Part shown: positions 10,680 to 21,294 of the stretch, in pieces
How positions within the stretch are numbered: the first letter of the stretch is position 1
Layout: each line of letters begins with the position of its first letter
NCBI GenBank assembly: GCA_010909725.1
Contig: JAACMV010000014.1
Coordinates: forward strand, 124,001 to 188,000
Origin: Picochlorum sp. 'celeri'
Lineage: Eukaryota > Chlorophyta > Trebouxiophyceae
Direction of reading: 5' to 3'
DNA length: 64,000 nt
Program-made: the position numbers and the translations under genes
Notes under the pieces: model-generated
What the model was told of the DNA's origin: nothing
What the model saw: only the letters and a program-made list of their open reading frames with translations
Databases searched by the model: none

Positions 10680-10903
10680 TTCAAATGTGTGCAATCTCTT
10701 CCGCCACAGACAATTTACAATTTCCAAGATGAATATATAATTTAATGATGACTGTAACAGAGGCTTGCGTCAAACTATGGTGTGGCGAGGGGGAGGGCAG
10801 AATTTCGTAAATAGACTAATAAGAAGATTTAGATCTTTTTGTCGTTGCAAAGCAAGTCTTGAAAGGCGTTGAGCTGCATTCGTGTAAGAATGGTTGTTTG
10901 CAG

Positions 10904-11884
10904 ATGGATACTGAACTAGATAGTGGCGATTCGGTCGAAGAAGCGCTTGCAAGGCTACAGACGGCTGAGGAATTGCAGCAGTATGTTGTCAAGGGGGGTG
11001 GGTCTTGCACTTGCGACGTCATCGATGTTGCTATTCGGATATTGAAAGAGAGCGATGGCGATGTCAAGTGTAATATGACATCAGTTTGTTTAGATTTGTA
11101 TGAGCAAGGGTTTCTGAAGACGCCTTGTGGTGGGCGATCGAGGCGTGTTCCTCCTGAAACACCTGGGAAGGATGCTAGGCTGGAGTTTGTTGGTGCTCAT
11201 CAGATGCCAAATCGTGGTAAAGGAGGGTCATTGGCTTCTCGTCAAGCAATACTGCATTCACTGGTGCACATTGAGGGTTGTGCAGTTGATTTAGCGCTGG
11301 ATATTATGGCTCGGTTTGGAGAAGAGAATGCAACTGTGTTGACAGATGCCTTTTACCATGATTTTTTGGTGGTGGCTTCGGACGAGGCGAGGCATTATCA
11401 GGAACTGAAGAAAAGGCTTCGAGATACTGGTATGGAATATGGGGATCTGCCCGTCCACGAGGGATTGTGGGAAAGCGCTATGGAAACAAAGCATAGTTTG
11501 CCTGCTCGCCTGGCTGTAGAAAGTTGCGTTCATGAGGCGCGAGGTTTAGATATCCTGCCTCAGACAATTGCTCGATTCAGAAATGGCGGTGATGAAGAAT
11601 CTGCTGCTCTCTTGGAAAAGGTCGTGTACCCTGAGGAGATTACCCATTGTGCAGTTGGGGTGTCTTGGTTGAAGCGGTTGTTTGATGCAGCACGGCAGGG
11701 GAATTGCTCGGATGTTCCATGGGTGAAAGAGGCTTTAGAATTCGATTCTGTCGAGTGTTGGTTTCACTGGCTGGTGAGGAACCATTTCCGTGGCAACTTG
11801 AAGCCACCATTCAATGAACAAGCTCGTTCAAAAGCTGGTTTTTCAAAGGAATGGTACATGCCTCTTGCAACAAAAAGTGGTTAA
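10904..11884 (+). CDS. DUF455 ferritin-like protein
   Basis: About 326 residues from the ATG at 10904; upstream sequence in the same frame lacks an earlier ATG. The family pattern is clear: P-G-R-x-x-x-L-E-F-V-like region followed by a four-helix ferritin-like bundle with candidate di-iron ligands in H-I-E-G, D-E-A-R-H, V-H-E-A-R-G and Y-P-E-E-I-T-H. It ends with the conserved P-P-F-N-x-x-A-R-x-x-A-G-F segment. DUF455 proteins occur in bacteria and many eukaryotes but their reaction is not established. Start is close to the divergent ISCU gene, suggesting a shared promoter of about 220 bp, and its stop is 35 bp from the convergent CSK gene. Confidence 0.85.
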   Translation: MDTELDSGDSVEEALARLQTAEELQQYVVKGGGSCTCDVIDVAIRILKESDGDVKCNMTSVCLDLYEQGFLKTPCGGRSRRVPPETPGKDARLEFVGAHQMPNRGKGGSLASRQAILHSLVHIEGCAVDLALDIMARFGEENATVLTDAFYHDFLVVASDEARHYQELKKRLRDTGMEYGDLPVHEGLWESAMETKHSLPARLAVESCVHEARGLDILPQTIARFRNGGDEESAALLEKVVYPEEITHCAVGVSWLKRLFDAARQGNCSDVPWVKEALEFDSVECWFHWLVRNHFRGNLKPPFNEQARSKAGFSKEWYMPLATKSG

Positions 11885-11919
11885 AAGTGGTTTGCTATTT
11901 ATTTATTACATCTATGAGA

Positions 11920-13662
11920 TTACTGTACTGGCAACCAAAGAGACAGTAATACATCTGAATCATTCAGAAGTGGATCACCTTCACGGTGACTGCAGCTGCT
12001 GCCGTCATGCAATCTGAACCAACCGCCAACATCCCTCACATCTTCCTCGAGTGCTTCAATATAAGAATTAGAATAAATATCTCGTATAGTATCATTGCCT
12101 TGTAAGCAAATATCAATCAGCACTCCAGGGGCCTTCTCCCAACTCACATTCTTGAATAAAACCTCTATTGCATCTCCTGCTACAACATGCATCAATGCTC
12201 CATCTATCATTGTACTGAATATATTTTTGGCTATAGAATAATCTACCCGAAGCATGGTTTCGTCATGCATGGAGCCATACTCGACACTAAACTCTACATG
12301 CTTGACCTTACTGAAACTATGGGCAGAGTCCAGCAATGGTGTCACCACCTGAAACAAATTGCATGATTCTGACACAATCTGGCCTCTCCGAGTTTTTTCT
12401 GACTTTCCCTGTAGATTGATATCAGACTGTAGTATCTCAGCGACAGCCTCACCGTTGCTTTCATCATCATCACTATCATCATCTAGTGAAGAGATGGAAG
12501 GCACTGAATCCCAATTATCTGCCCCAATGGAGCTGGAAGGCAGTGCAGGGTACGACTTCACCTCCCTCTTCCTTGTGTTGGTCCGACTCCTTTGCCTAGA
12601 ACTAGTCTCATCTTTTTCAGCATTCTCATACGATGATAGATATTGTTTGGAGGATGATTGTACGGATGGGTTCAAGACATTTTGAATTTGCGAGACAATC
12701 TCTCCCAAGTACTGTCCTTGAGCAACAATACTATCAGTCATGTCCCTCTCCGGATCCCCTGGTGGTAATCGAGGCTGCAACATTCTGCCCAATGTTTTCA
12801 GCGTACTCAATGGTTTCGTAGCTTGTCTAATAAGGCGCTGCATTCTTTCTTGCTGAACTTGAGTTCCAGATCGCTCTAGCACAGCCCTCAAATCCATTGC
12901 ACAGGACAAGGCCAATGCAATCCCAGATTGCTTGATTATTCCTATTTCAGCTGGGCCAAACACGTCGTTCACCGGTGGCAACATTGTATCGCTTCCATGC
13001 TGTAGAGTCCGTTCTACAAGAAGCAATCCGACCAAAAAGGAACGATGAACCAGAGGCAACACCAGCCCACCATTGTCAGGAAGCACAATCATTGGCTGCT
13101 TTACTACCCATGCCTCCTCTGCTCCAGCCATCTCATCTCCCAAGGAAAACTCATTCGCCAGTATTGATGACCTCTCTGGAACCTCCCACGCGTCATCACT
13201 AGTTGCTACGAGTTGCATATTCAGAGTCCGAGCTGCAATACTCTTGGGCGTACGCCAGTATACAGCGCAGCGTACGCCTATATTCACAAGCTCTTCTTCT
13301 CGTATCCGCGCCTCAAGCATGGAAACAAGCATATCAAGCTGTAGCTTGACAAGCTCAAGCAACTCTACACTGGGCTGATTTCCCGCCGCCCTATCCTGCT
13401 GTCGTTGCAGACCCAACCCCATTGGCTCTTGTTGCTGGCTGGTATCATTAACACGGGTCACTGGAGACGGCGGGGAGGAAGAAAAAGACTCTTCCCCAGC
13501 CTCTCCTGCAGGTTTGAGTGACCGACACAACACTAATTCGACTCCTGATTGCCCTGCAATAGTTTTACTACGCAAAAGAGGCCGATTGATACCTTGAATT
13601 CTCCTGCCTACAGTAGAAGCCCGAGACAAAGAAGCCGAGCAACGACACCCATCCCCCCACAT
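11920..13662 (-). CDS. CSK: Chloroplast sensor kinase (CSK)-like GAF protein, probably catalytically altered
   Basis: Single exon; I favour the ATG at 13662 (580 residues) because it begins an Arg/Ser-rich plastid leader, but the frame stays open to an ATG at 13749. A GAF-like domain spans roughly residues 90-270. The dimerisation helix region follows (P-L-S-T-L-K-T-L-G-R-M), matching the H-box area of CSK, but the phospho-accepting histidine is absent (Q-A-T precedes P-L). The ATPase-like domain at the C-terminus has D-G-A where sensor kinases have an N-box asparagine, and no clear glycine-rich G boxes. An acidic, Ser-rich linker near residues 380-440 separates the halves. CSK couples plastid redox state to plastid transcription in plants; a sensing or scaffold role is inferred here. 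Confidence 0.78.
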   Translation of the reverse strand: MWGDGCRCSASLSRASTVGRRIQGINRPLLRSKTIAGQSGVELVLCRSLKPAGEAGEESFSSSPPSPVTRVNDTSQQQEPMGLGLQRQQDRAAGNQPSVELLELVKLQLDMLVSMLEARIREEELVNIGVRCAVYWRTPKSIAARTLNMQLVATSDDAWEVPERSSILANEFSLGDEMAGAEEAWVVKQPMIVLPDNGGLVLPLVHRSFLVGLLLVERTLQHGSDTMLPPVNDVFGPAEIGIIKQSGIALALSCAMDLRAVLERSGTQVQQERMQRLIRQATKPLSTLKTLGRMLQPRLPPGDPERDMTDSIVAQGQYLGEIVSQIQNVLNPSVQSSSKQYLSSYENAEKDETSSRQRSRTNTRKREVKSYPALPSSSIGADNWDSVPSISSLDDDSDDDESNGEAVAEILQSDINLQGKSEKTRRGQIVSESCNLFQVVTPLLDSAHSFSKVKHVEFSVEYGSMHDETMLRVDYSIAKNIFSTMIDGALMHVVAGDAIEVLFKNVSWEKAPGVLIDICLQGNDTIRDIYSNSYIEALEEDVRDVGGWFRLHDGSSCSHREGDPLLNDSDVLLSLWLPVQ

Positions 13663-14123
13663 GGTTGCAGTCTTTGCTGTTTGCCCTATCAATCCAACAG
13701 ATAATGGCCAAAGACACATGTATTTATTCAAAATGCATGCGTGCAGCACTGCATTTACCCCGTCCTACCCTGTCCTGCCCCGAGAAATAGGAGAAACACG
13801 TGTAAAGCCAGTCTTTCTTCAAAATGACTGCTATACTCTATATTTCTGACTCTTACACAAGTATATTACGCATATACATATGAAAAACAGGAACTCCTGC
13901 ATGAAATCGATGACTATCATGGATCTTCAGGCTCTCGGCTTCCGTAAATAAACAATTTAGCACAATTCCTGTTTTCCTCTTCTTGTGGTCTGCATCGTTC
14001 GATCTGTCGTACACAACACAAAATCAAATGTTTATGGTGTTAGGAAGTGGCAGCCATTAGAGTGGCTTTGAATCAAGGAGTTTGGTGACGAGAAGGAAGA
14101 GCAACAACGAAGGAAGAGCCACC
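13663..14123. other. Intergenic region between divergent CSK-like and nucleoporin genes
   Basis: About 460 bases, presumably both promoters. No gene, repeat or RNA structure recognised. The nucleoporin start is preceded by GCCACC, a good eukaryotic start context. Confidence 0.4.
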
Positions 14124-17100
14124 ATGACTTCCTATTGGCCGCCATTTAAGGATTTATACACATATATCGACCATCTAAAGGTTGAAATAGGGAGCAGTGC
14201 GGTAGGAGGAGTCACGGATGAATTGAAAGAGTTTTTGGACTTGTACAAGCCTTGGCTTGTTCTGGGGCTGGCAGGATTCAAGCAAAGATCTGGGGATGAT
14301 ATCGATGCTGTACAGTCCATTCAGATTCCTGTGTTTGTTCGCGATTCTCTCAGTGGATTTGTTCGATCTGATGGGACGAAAGAGGTGACGATTGATTCGA
14401 GAATGAGGCTGGCTGCCAAGGAGCTGAGCATGTATTTGGACATGGATGGTCATCAGGCGCTGTATTTGGTGCATCTATGGATGGAAGAATCCGTATTTGA
14501 TGGTTCGGGGAGGAAAAGGCAGCGCGAGACTGTGCTGTCGGAGGATGGGCATGTAACAATGCAGCAATTAGCAAGCATGTCTCAAATGTACTGTGATGAG
14601 CGTCTGAATTTATTGAGGTCTTTGGAAGATATCCTGTGGATTGGAGAAGAGACGGTAGAATCTTCTGTGAGAGATACAATAGAAGGGTTGATTGAGGATA
14701 TGTTGAAGGCTGAGAAAGATACTGAGCAGGTGACTGTATCGGCCTTGGCACAAAGTTTGAACACAAGGGACTCACCAGCTCATAAAGCTATTATTATGGG
14801 TAAAGGAAAAGATTATTCCTTGTACAATTGGGCTGAAATTGTTGTTCAGGGAAAAGAGGCTGAATGTACTAGATTGGTGAGCATATTGATGCTCTTGTAT
14901 TATAGACCGAGAAAACAGTGCACAGCAGACCGATTTGTGGAATTGCTGGGTATGTTCCGGCAGCATCTTCAACACACCGGTTCATCAAAGGGCCATAAAA
15001 ATTTTCAGAAATTGGTCCGTGTACACTCTTTTTTTTATCTACATGTGTGGAAGATTAACAAGCCTTTCTTTGATGCTTGCAGGGTATGCTGTTGTTGCTG
15101 GAAATACTAGTACTTGACATAAATACTCCCCTGCGACAGGTAGCTGAGGGCAAAACGGTCTCGGAGGAAAGTTACGCATTCTTAAGAAAGAGTATTTTGG
15201 ACAGTATTACAGATGAAATTGAAATGATTGCACAATCAGGGCATAGCTTGTCGAGTCCCTTGGTTCTGACATGGGCAGCCATTTTGATCATTCTTGCACA
15301 AGATTCGCATACAGGAACGCGTTTAGCTAGCTTAGTTCAAGACCAAGAGCCTTTATATGGCTACAAGATGATCATGGATTTGCCGGATGTGCAGCAGAGT
15401 ACAGCAAAGCAGTTGAATGGCTTCATTGTATATCATGCCATTGCCCTGCTGCTGGCTGCTTTTGGATTGGAGCCTACTCGTATGCCCGAAAATAGAACGA
15501 ATATTCTTATCGATCTATTTTGTATGCTTTTCGAGCAAAATTCTGTGCGCGAGACGTTCCTATTCAACTTGGAAGATGCGCTGTCACAGCCCACATTGAA
15601 GTTCATGGATGCATGTGCCACGTTTTTTCCAGCAAAGCCTAGCCATGTACTGAGAATATTATCGGCACTTTGTTCATCTCATGAAGGTTCTATGTTCTCC
15701 AATTTATACCTTGAGAAACTCCATCACCTGACTCTGGAGCATCCGCGCAATGAATTATCAATGCTGGATTTCAAAGGCGATGCTGTTGTTGAAGCCAAGT
15801 TGGAGATTCCTGTGAGAGGCACGCGCATGATGATTCCTAAAGGCACTGTCGGTAAACAGGTACTGGAAAAAAGTATTCTACAAAAAGCTACTGGGTCAGA
15901 TATGGACTCAGAATATATTGCCTGGAACATAACTGTTGATAAAGATCAGGTCAGCCTCATCTTGCTGGCACGGCTACTTTCAGGGCTTGAATCTATGCGT
16001 AATACTGCATTAACATCTTGCAGTTTTCTGCTATCGGAAATTGAGGTCATACTTCAATTTTACGAATCTCTTTGCTCTAGTAACGATTTGATGGTGCTGG
16101 ATGTTATGAATCTACAGATATCAATGGATGGCTCCACCTCGGTAGACATGATATCGATTCTTGGGACTTGCATTTCTAGGCTACTCACGGAACCTGGCAA
16201 CGTTCATGAAGGTACAGCAAGCATCCATGGCTTGCTATCTTTGTGTTTCAAGATGTGCTCATACTTTGCCCCATACTGTCCTAGCAGAATTTGCAATATT
16301 CTTATGAGTGGCTTGGGAGTATCCGTAGTCCAGCTCAAGCTTTCAAGACATATGGCTCAAAGCGAAATGTCTTTGCCTCTGTGGGATAAACTGATGAGTG
16401 CATGGGTGGATGGAAAACCTAGGGCATATGAGTCAGTGCTGTCATTGTTTCATCTGTTAGTTGTGTTCCTCCAGACCTCATATGGACCAAAAGACAACAT
16501 TCTCCTATTATCACTAAATATTACACAGCTTGCAATACCTTACATAGCTTGTCAGTCAGGAAGCGAGGAGAAATGGAACTTGTCAGCTGCATGTCTTACA
16601 ATCGTTCGACATTCCTTGCTGATAGAAAAAGAGGAGAAATATGACGAACTTTTTGGACTCGAGAAGGAGATTTTGAAAATGATATACCCACTTCTTCCTC
16701 CAGATGCAAAAACAATTCAGCACGATAGAGAGCACCAATCTGAGGCAGAAGCAATTGAAAAATGCTGTGTCAAATGGCTGCGGCTCATGCCAGTCCTTCT
16801 CTCTGCTTCAAAGTCTGATAATTTGATGCAGGTGTACTCCGAAGAAGAGTTCGAGGCAGGGAAAAGGTTCAATGAAGAGTATCTATTCAATTCTAGAGAT
16901 GGCGTGACGCCTTCTCCAGCAGCAACTCTTTTATCATACCTCTCTTACCCATATTTCAGTTCTGAGGATAGAGCAGCAGTGGTGAGGAGCATGAGTCATT
17001 TGCTGAGCTATGACAGCAAAGTACCAGTAACAGCATTTCTTCCAAAAGATGGAGCACGATTGTCGCTACTTGAGTCATGCATGGTTATTGTGAATGCAGT

Positions 17101-19840
17101 CAATGCAGAAAATCCCAGCGGAATAGAATCACTGTTTGGTGCAGCTTGTGATGTCCTGTGTATGGCAGTTTCATATCATCCCACATTGGCAGTTCTGTTG
17201 CTGCCTGAAACTTCAGAAGAGAATTTGAACAAAGCACCCTGTAGCTGTACCGATCACATTTTGAAATTCGCAGAGAAAGCTGACATTTTATATTCCTCTC
17301 ATCCCTGCCGCTTGGACAAAGTTCTTGATGTGATATGTGCAGCTATTACCAGCAAGACTTTGCGAAATGGTGTAGTATCAGGAATATTGATGAATGAATC
17401 GATCTGGAATTCATTCATGAAAACTCTAGAAAACGCCTCCCAGAACGATGTGCAATCTGCACTTGAGGCTGAACAATCTGTGGAAAATGCCATCCACCAA
17501 CTGAATATCGAGATGAAAATCATGGACATATTTGTAGCGGCAGTTTGTTCAGGATTGATTCCGTCAGAAACGGATCAAAATCCTTGGAGTATCGTAGATG
17601 CTCCTATAGAATCACATTTCACTCGTCTAGCCGGCAAGTTGCTGCAGAGATATTGCAATGGCCTTGGAAGCATACCTCTTTGGCTTGAAATGCTCAAAGC
17701 TCGCCAGCTTGCGGCCATTTCCGGTATAAAAGCTTTATATTACTCATTTTCAAATGAAGGTCTGCGTAAAACTCTAGCTTTTGAAGAGAGTTCGTTGATT
17801 GCAAAGCTTGTTTCCACCAGTGCTGGTGTAGAGAAGGTTGGCCATCTTCAGGACATGGATACTCTCTGCTCAGATCTGCTCCAAAAGACAATAGCACTGG
17901 ACGAGACGCAATACTCGGAACCTTTAATTTCGATATCAAACATTTTTCTTGGGCCTGTTTTGAGACGGAGTCCTGACAGTTTGGGAGAAGATGAACTTTC
18001 CTTGGAGCCAGAGTGTCTACCCAAAAGGATTGGCAGCGCGTGGAGTAAATTAATAGAGGAATGTTCAGGCCTTGAGGCTCAAATGTCTCATTTGAGAAAT
18101 ATTATTTCACTTGAGCAATCTCTTTGTGAATGTTTGCGATCATTGGATTCGTTCTTTGCAGTTGTGTTCAAACGCTGGCCAGATTTACTTCCAAAGGAGG
18201 TGGAGTTGGACACTTTGGTGAAATTGCTCGGTCTAATTCTGCAGGATCAGTCTGAGAAAGAAGAAATCTTAAAGCCTAAACAAGACACAATCATGCGCAT
18301 AGGTACAAGCGTCTCGAATATATCTCTGGTCTATTCTAAGGCAGCACACGTCATTCATCTGGATGAAGAGGATTTCTTCAACATGGTGGGGTCATGGGCA
18401 GATAAAGAGCTTGCATTCTCTGGGGATGGCGATTCACTTTGCTCATCAATTCTAGCAAATTTAATCGCCGTAGGCATTAATATCAGTTCGCGGTCATATG
18501 GCAAAGGCAGTGACACGGGGGATGCTTGTGCAAACTTGTTGCCCAAACTATTGGTTCTGAGCAGTCATTCTTCTTCTAAGATAGCCTGTCCCGCATCCTC
18601 ACTGTGTATGCATCTCATGCATTCACGTGTGACAGCAGATATATGGGAGGATTTTGTGGAAAATTTCATGGTCATTGAAACTCTCAACTCCATATTTGAT
18701 ATCCTCGGGGCCTCTGATAATACCAGTACAATCATACATGAGCAAACCTTACGAATGAAATCCATGCTGCTTCTGGCCTCACAAATAGTGACATCAAGTC
18801 GACAAGGGGCGGAATCTTTGGTGTCAAAAGGTATTTGTGATGCTCTCATATCAATATGCTATTGGCTATCAGACAGTCTGCCAAGCCATGGCTTGGTGCG
18901 AGACAAGGTTCCAAGCAGCCCCAAACCAAGCGAGGATACAGTGGAACTGGGAGGAAGATACCTGGAGAATGGTGAACGATTTGAAGGCCACGAAGTCTGG
19001 TGTAAGGTTTTGCTCCTTTGCTCCCTTCTCTGGACAGCTCTACCAGGGCAAAGGAAGGTGCAATCGCTGCTGCTTCGGATAGCTGTCATCATGTCTGATC
19101 GTTTGACCATTGCCTTGGCACCACCAAACGGAGAGAATCAATTCTTGACGCACGCGTATGTTGAAGAGGGAAGATCAGCCATCGCTTTTATTTCTACAAT
19201 GGCACGATTTGAAGGCGAATGGCTTGTCAACCAGCCAGATATGATGACTCGGATGAGGCAAGCTACAGCCAAATTCGTAGAGTTCATTGCAGACGTGAAT
19301 GATACCACGCTGTGCGCTGCCGTGTCCAATAGAGAAATCAAACAAAACGCAGTGGTTCTCCTGGATAATAAATTGTCTCATATGTTGAACTTGCAAGTTC
19401 AAGATCTGAACATGATCCACTCTGGGCTGGGGACAAGAGCATCCGAGGGATGCTCAAAACTCACATTGTTCTCCTTTGAAGTTGCAGTAGAAACGTACTC
19501 AATGGTTAAATATGCTTTGGATTTCCAAATCAGATCATCTCCAGAGATAAGCGAGGCAGAGATATCGTTGTTGAGGGACACTTGGGTGTCTGGGATGGTC
19601 TTGGAGGGCTTGGTAACACGTGTTGCGTCAAGTCTAGCAGACGTTCTGGAGGAAAAATCCCGTCTTTTGGATTCAAAGTCAATCCAAAAAGCTCAGATAA
19701 ATTCATTGGTAGAGAAATGTGTCGCAATAATCGAAAATGGGCAAGGGTTAATGGAGAGAATGTCTCATAAAATTCCACCCCAGCTCAAGCAAGAAATTGC
19801 ATCAATATGTGAAAAAGCACAAATGCATGATATTGATTAA
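14124..19840 (+). CDS. Large scaffold nucleoporin, NUP188/NUP205 family
   Basis: Exons 14124-15014 and 15083-19840 with a 68-nt GT-AG intron; phase-0 joining gives F-Q-K-L then G-M-L-L-L-L-E-I-L. Product about 1,882 residues. The start lies in GCCACCATGA. The protein is almost entirely alpha-helical by composition with no low-complexity FG repeats, transmembrane segments or enzyme motifs. The N-terminal region with D-E-R-L-N-L-L-R-S-L-E-D-I-L-W-I and the L-L-L-L-E-I-L-V-L-D segment resemble the NUP188 N-terminal domain, and the length sits between human NUP188 and NUP205. It would be an inner-ring scaffold of the nuclear pore. Sequence conservation in this family is weak, so the choice of NUP188 over NUP205 is tentative. 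Confidence 0.68.
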
Positions 19841-19892
19841 ATATAGTATATTGACATAGTAATCGTGGTATCATGGATTGATTAGAAAAGTA

Positions 19893-20705
19893 TCAAGATG
19901 ACATGGCATCCCTGATTCGGGCTCCATTTTTCATTATCCTCCAAGCAGCCATTGCCGCAGCAAAACCAGAGTCAATATTCACAACGGTAACCCCGGGAGC
20001 AGACGATGTCAACGCTGCCATCAATGGTGTCAATCCATTCATAGATGCACCATATCCTGTCGAGGTAGGAAGTGAGATGACGGGGCATTCGACCATACCA
20101 GCCACAACACTGGCAACCCCCCCGTCCATTCCAGTGACACAGATGACAACATCTGCCGCTCGTACAGCATCTAAATTTTCAACAACACGATGCATACCCA
20201 TAACACCTGCATCTGGTAGTTTAAAGCAGTAGCATCCAGTAGCTTGGAGCATCACTCTGCATTCCTCAATGACGTGAGGATTTGCAGTTCCCGCAGTAAT
20301 CAAGGCAACCGTCCCTGGCAGCTTTTTCCTCGCAACGGACGGTAATTTGAGCGTCAAAGATGCACCAGTGCTATTATACTCACACTCTGGAAGTATCTTC
20401 TGAACCTCGGACGCGATATGTGAGCTAACCCTGGTAGCAGCTGCCATGCCCTGGCGATGTGCAATCTTCTGAAGACTCTCTGCAATCTGAGATGCAGTCT
20501 TTCCCTCCCCCCACACAACCTCAGGAAAATTAGCTTGGAGAAGGGCAGTGTCATTTTGAGATGCTTCTGCACCAGCCGGAGCAATGCTTGCGAGCTGCGC
20601 CGTTGCTTCCTGCACAGTCACAGATCCGGTGGCAACAGCATTCAGCAATGCTGCAAGCTCGGCCTGTCCTGAACCCATATCAGCGTTATTTCCTGCAACC
20701 ATCAT
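19893..20705 (-). CDS. LarB-like (PurE-superfamily) protein, divergent
   Basis: About 270 residues, start at 20705 or the adjacent ATG at 20702. The N-terminal part has the LarB hallmark F-P-E-V-V-W-G-E-G-K-T with a preceding helical segment. The C-terminal PurE-like domain has D-A-G-V-M-G-M-H-R, V-T-G-M-D-G-G-V-A-S-V-V-A-G, P-T-S-T-G-Y-G-A-S and V-V-N-I-D-S-G-F. In bacteria LarB carboxylates and hydrolyses nicotinic acid adenine dinucleotide in the first step of the nickel-pincer cofactor pathway. Here the usual T-A-G-T-S-D motif reads T-A-G-T-A-N, and the L-N-S-C-A motif reads L-T-S-S-A, lacking its cysteine. No LarC or LarE partner is in the window, so function is uncertain. No transit peptide is evident. 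Confidence 0.8.
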   Translation of the reverse strand: MMVAGNNADMGSGQAELAALLNAVATGSVTVQEATAQLASIAPAGAEASQNDTALLQANFPEVVWGEGKTASQIAESLQKIAHRQGMAAATRVSSHIASEVQKILPECEYNSTGASLTLKLPSVARKKLPGTVALITAGTANPHVIEECRVMLQATGCYCFKLPDAGVMGMHRVVENLDAVRAADVVICVTGMDGGVASVVAGMVECPVISLPTSTGYGASMNGLTPLMAALTSSAPGVTVVNIDSGFAAAMAAWRIMKNGARIRDAMSS

Positions 20706-21294
20706 ATACGGCGATAATCAGACTACAAAAGAGAGACTGGGCGAGAATCGCGAGCCTCTTCTCAAAGGAAGAAGAAGAACGCTCGACCTTCGACTCAGAA
20801 CAGTTCCATCAACCTCGTCGTACCTGCTCGACAAGTCACCAAGTTTGATGCGCGGAAACTTCGATTCGATGCCACATTATTGGCACATTTTCCATATATA
20901 AGAGGTTTTGTCCCCAATGCATGGCTCATTGTAACCATCCTTCAAGTAGGGCGAATATTGCTGTAGGGCAAAGCGCAATCGAGGGACAACTTGCAGGTGC
21001 AATCTAAATCAGAATGCACCGTGTTTATCCTAAATTAAAATTCTCTATATAAATATATGGCCAGATCCGAGCCGATCATGTGATTTAATATCAGATCAGA
21101 TGGCAGACCAATATTGGTCCATTAATGGTCTGCAGACGTGCAGCAGCATCTGACCGGTCAACAAATGCATGCAGAATGCATTCTCCCATGAAGGGTATTA
21201 AAGAGACCCAGGTATCCATTACATTGACAATTTAATATATAATTGTACAGTTTCAAGTAGTATTGGTTGCAGAACTCACCTCTCACGTGCAGCC
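20706..21294. other. Intergenic region between divergent LarB-like and ABCF genes
   Basis: About 590 bases expected to hold both promoters. It contains a nested inverted repeat at 21104-21132 (listed separately) and AT-rich stretches at about 21030-21060. No gene seen. Confidence 0.5.
21104..21132. repeat. Nested inverted repeat in ABCF/LarB intergenic DNA
   Basis: CAGACCA at 21104-21110 and TGGTCTG at 21126-21132 are exact reverse complements, and a 10-base perfect palindrome CCAATATTGG occupies 21108-21117. Such overlapping palindromes could be binding sites for a dimeric regulator; no factor can be named. Confidence 0.6.

Noticed and set aside
10437..10727. Independent 96-residue minus-strand protein
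   Set aside because: The first part joins in frame to ISCU through a GTACGT donor, giving a standard mitochondrial presequence; the rest is intron.
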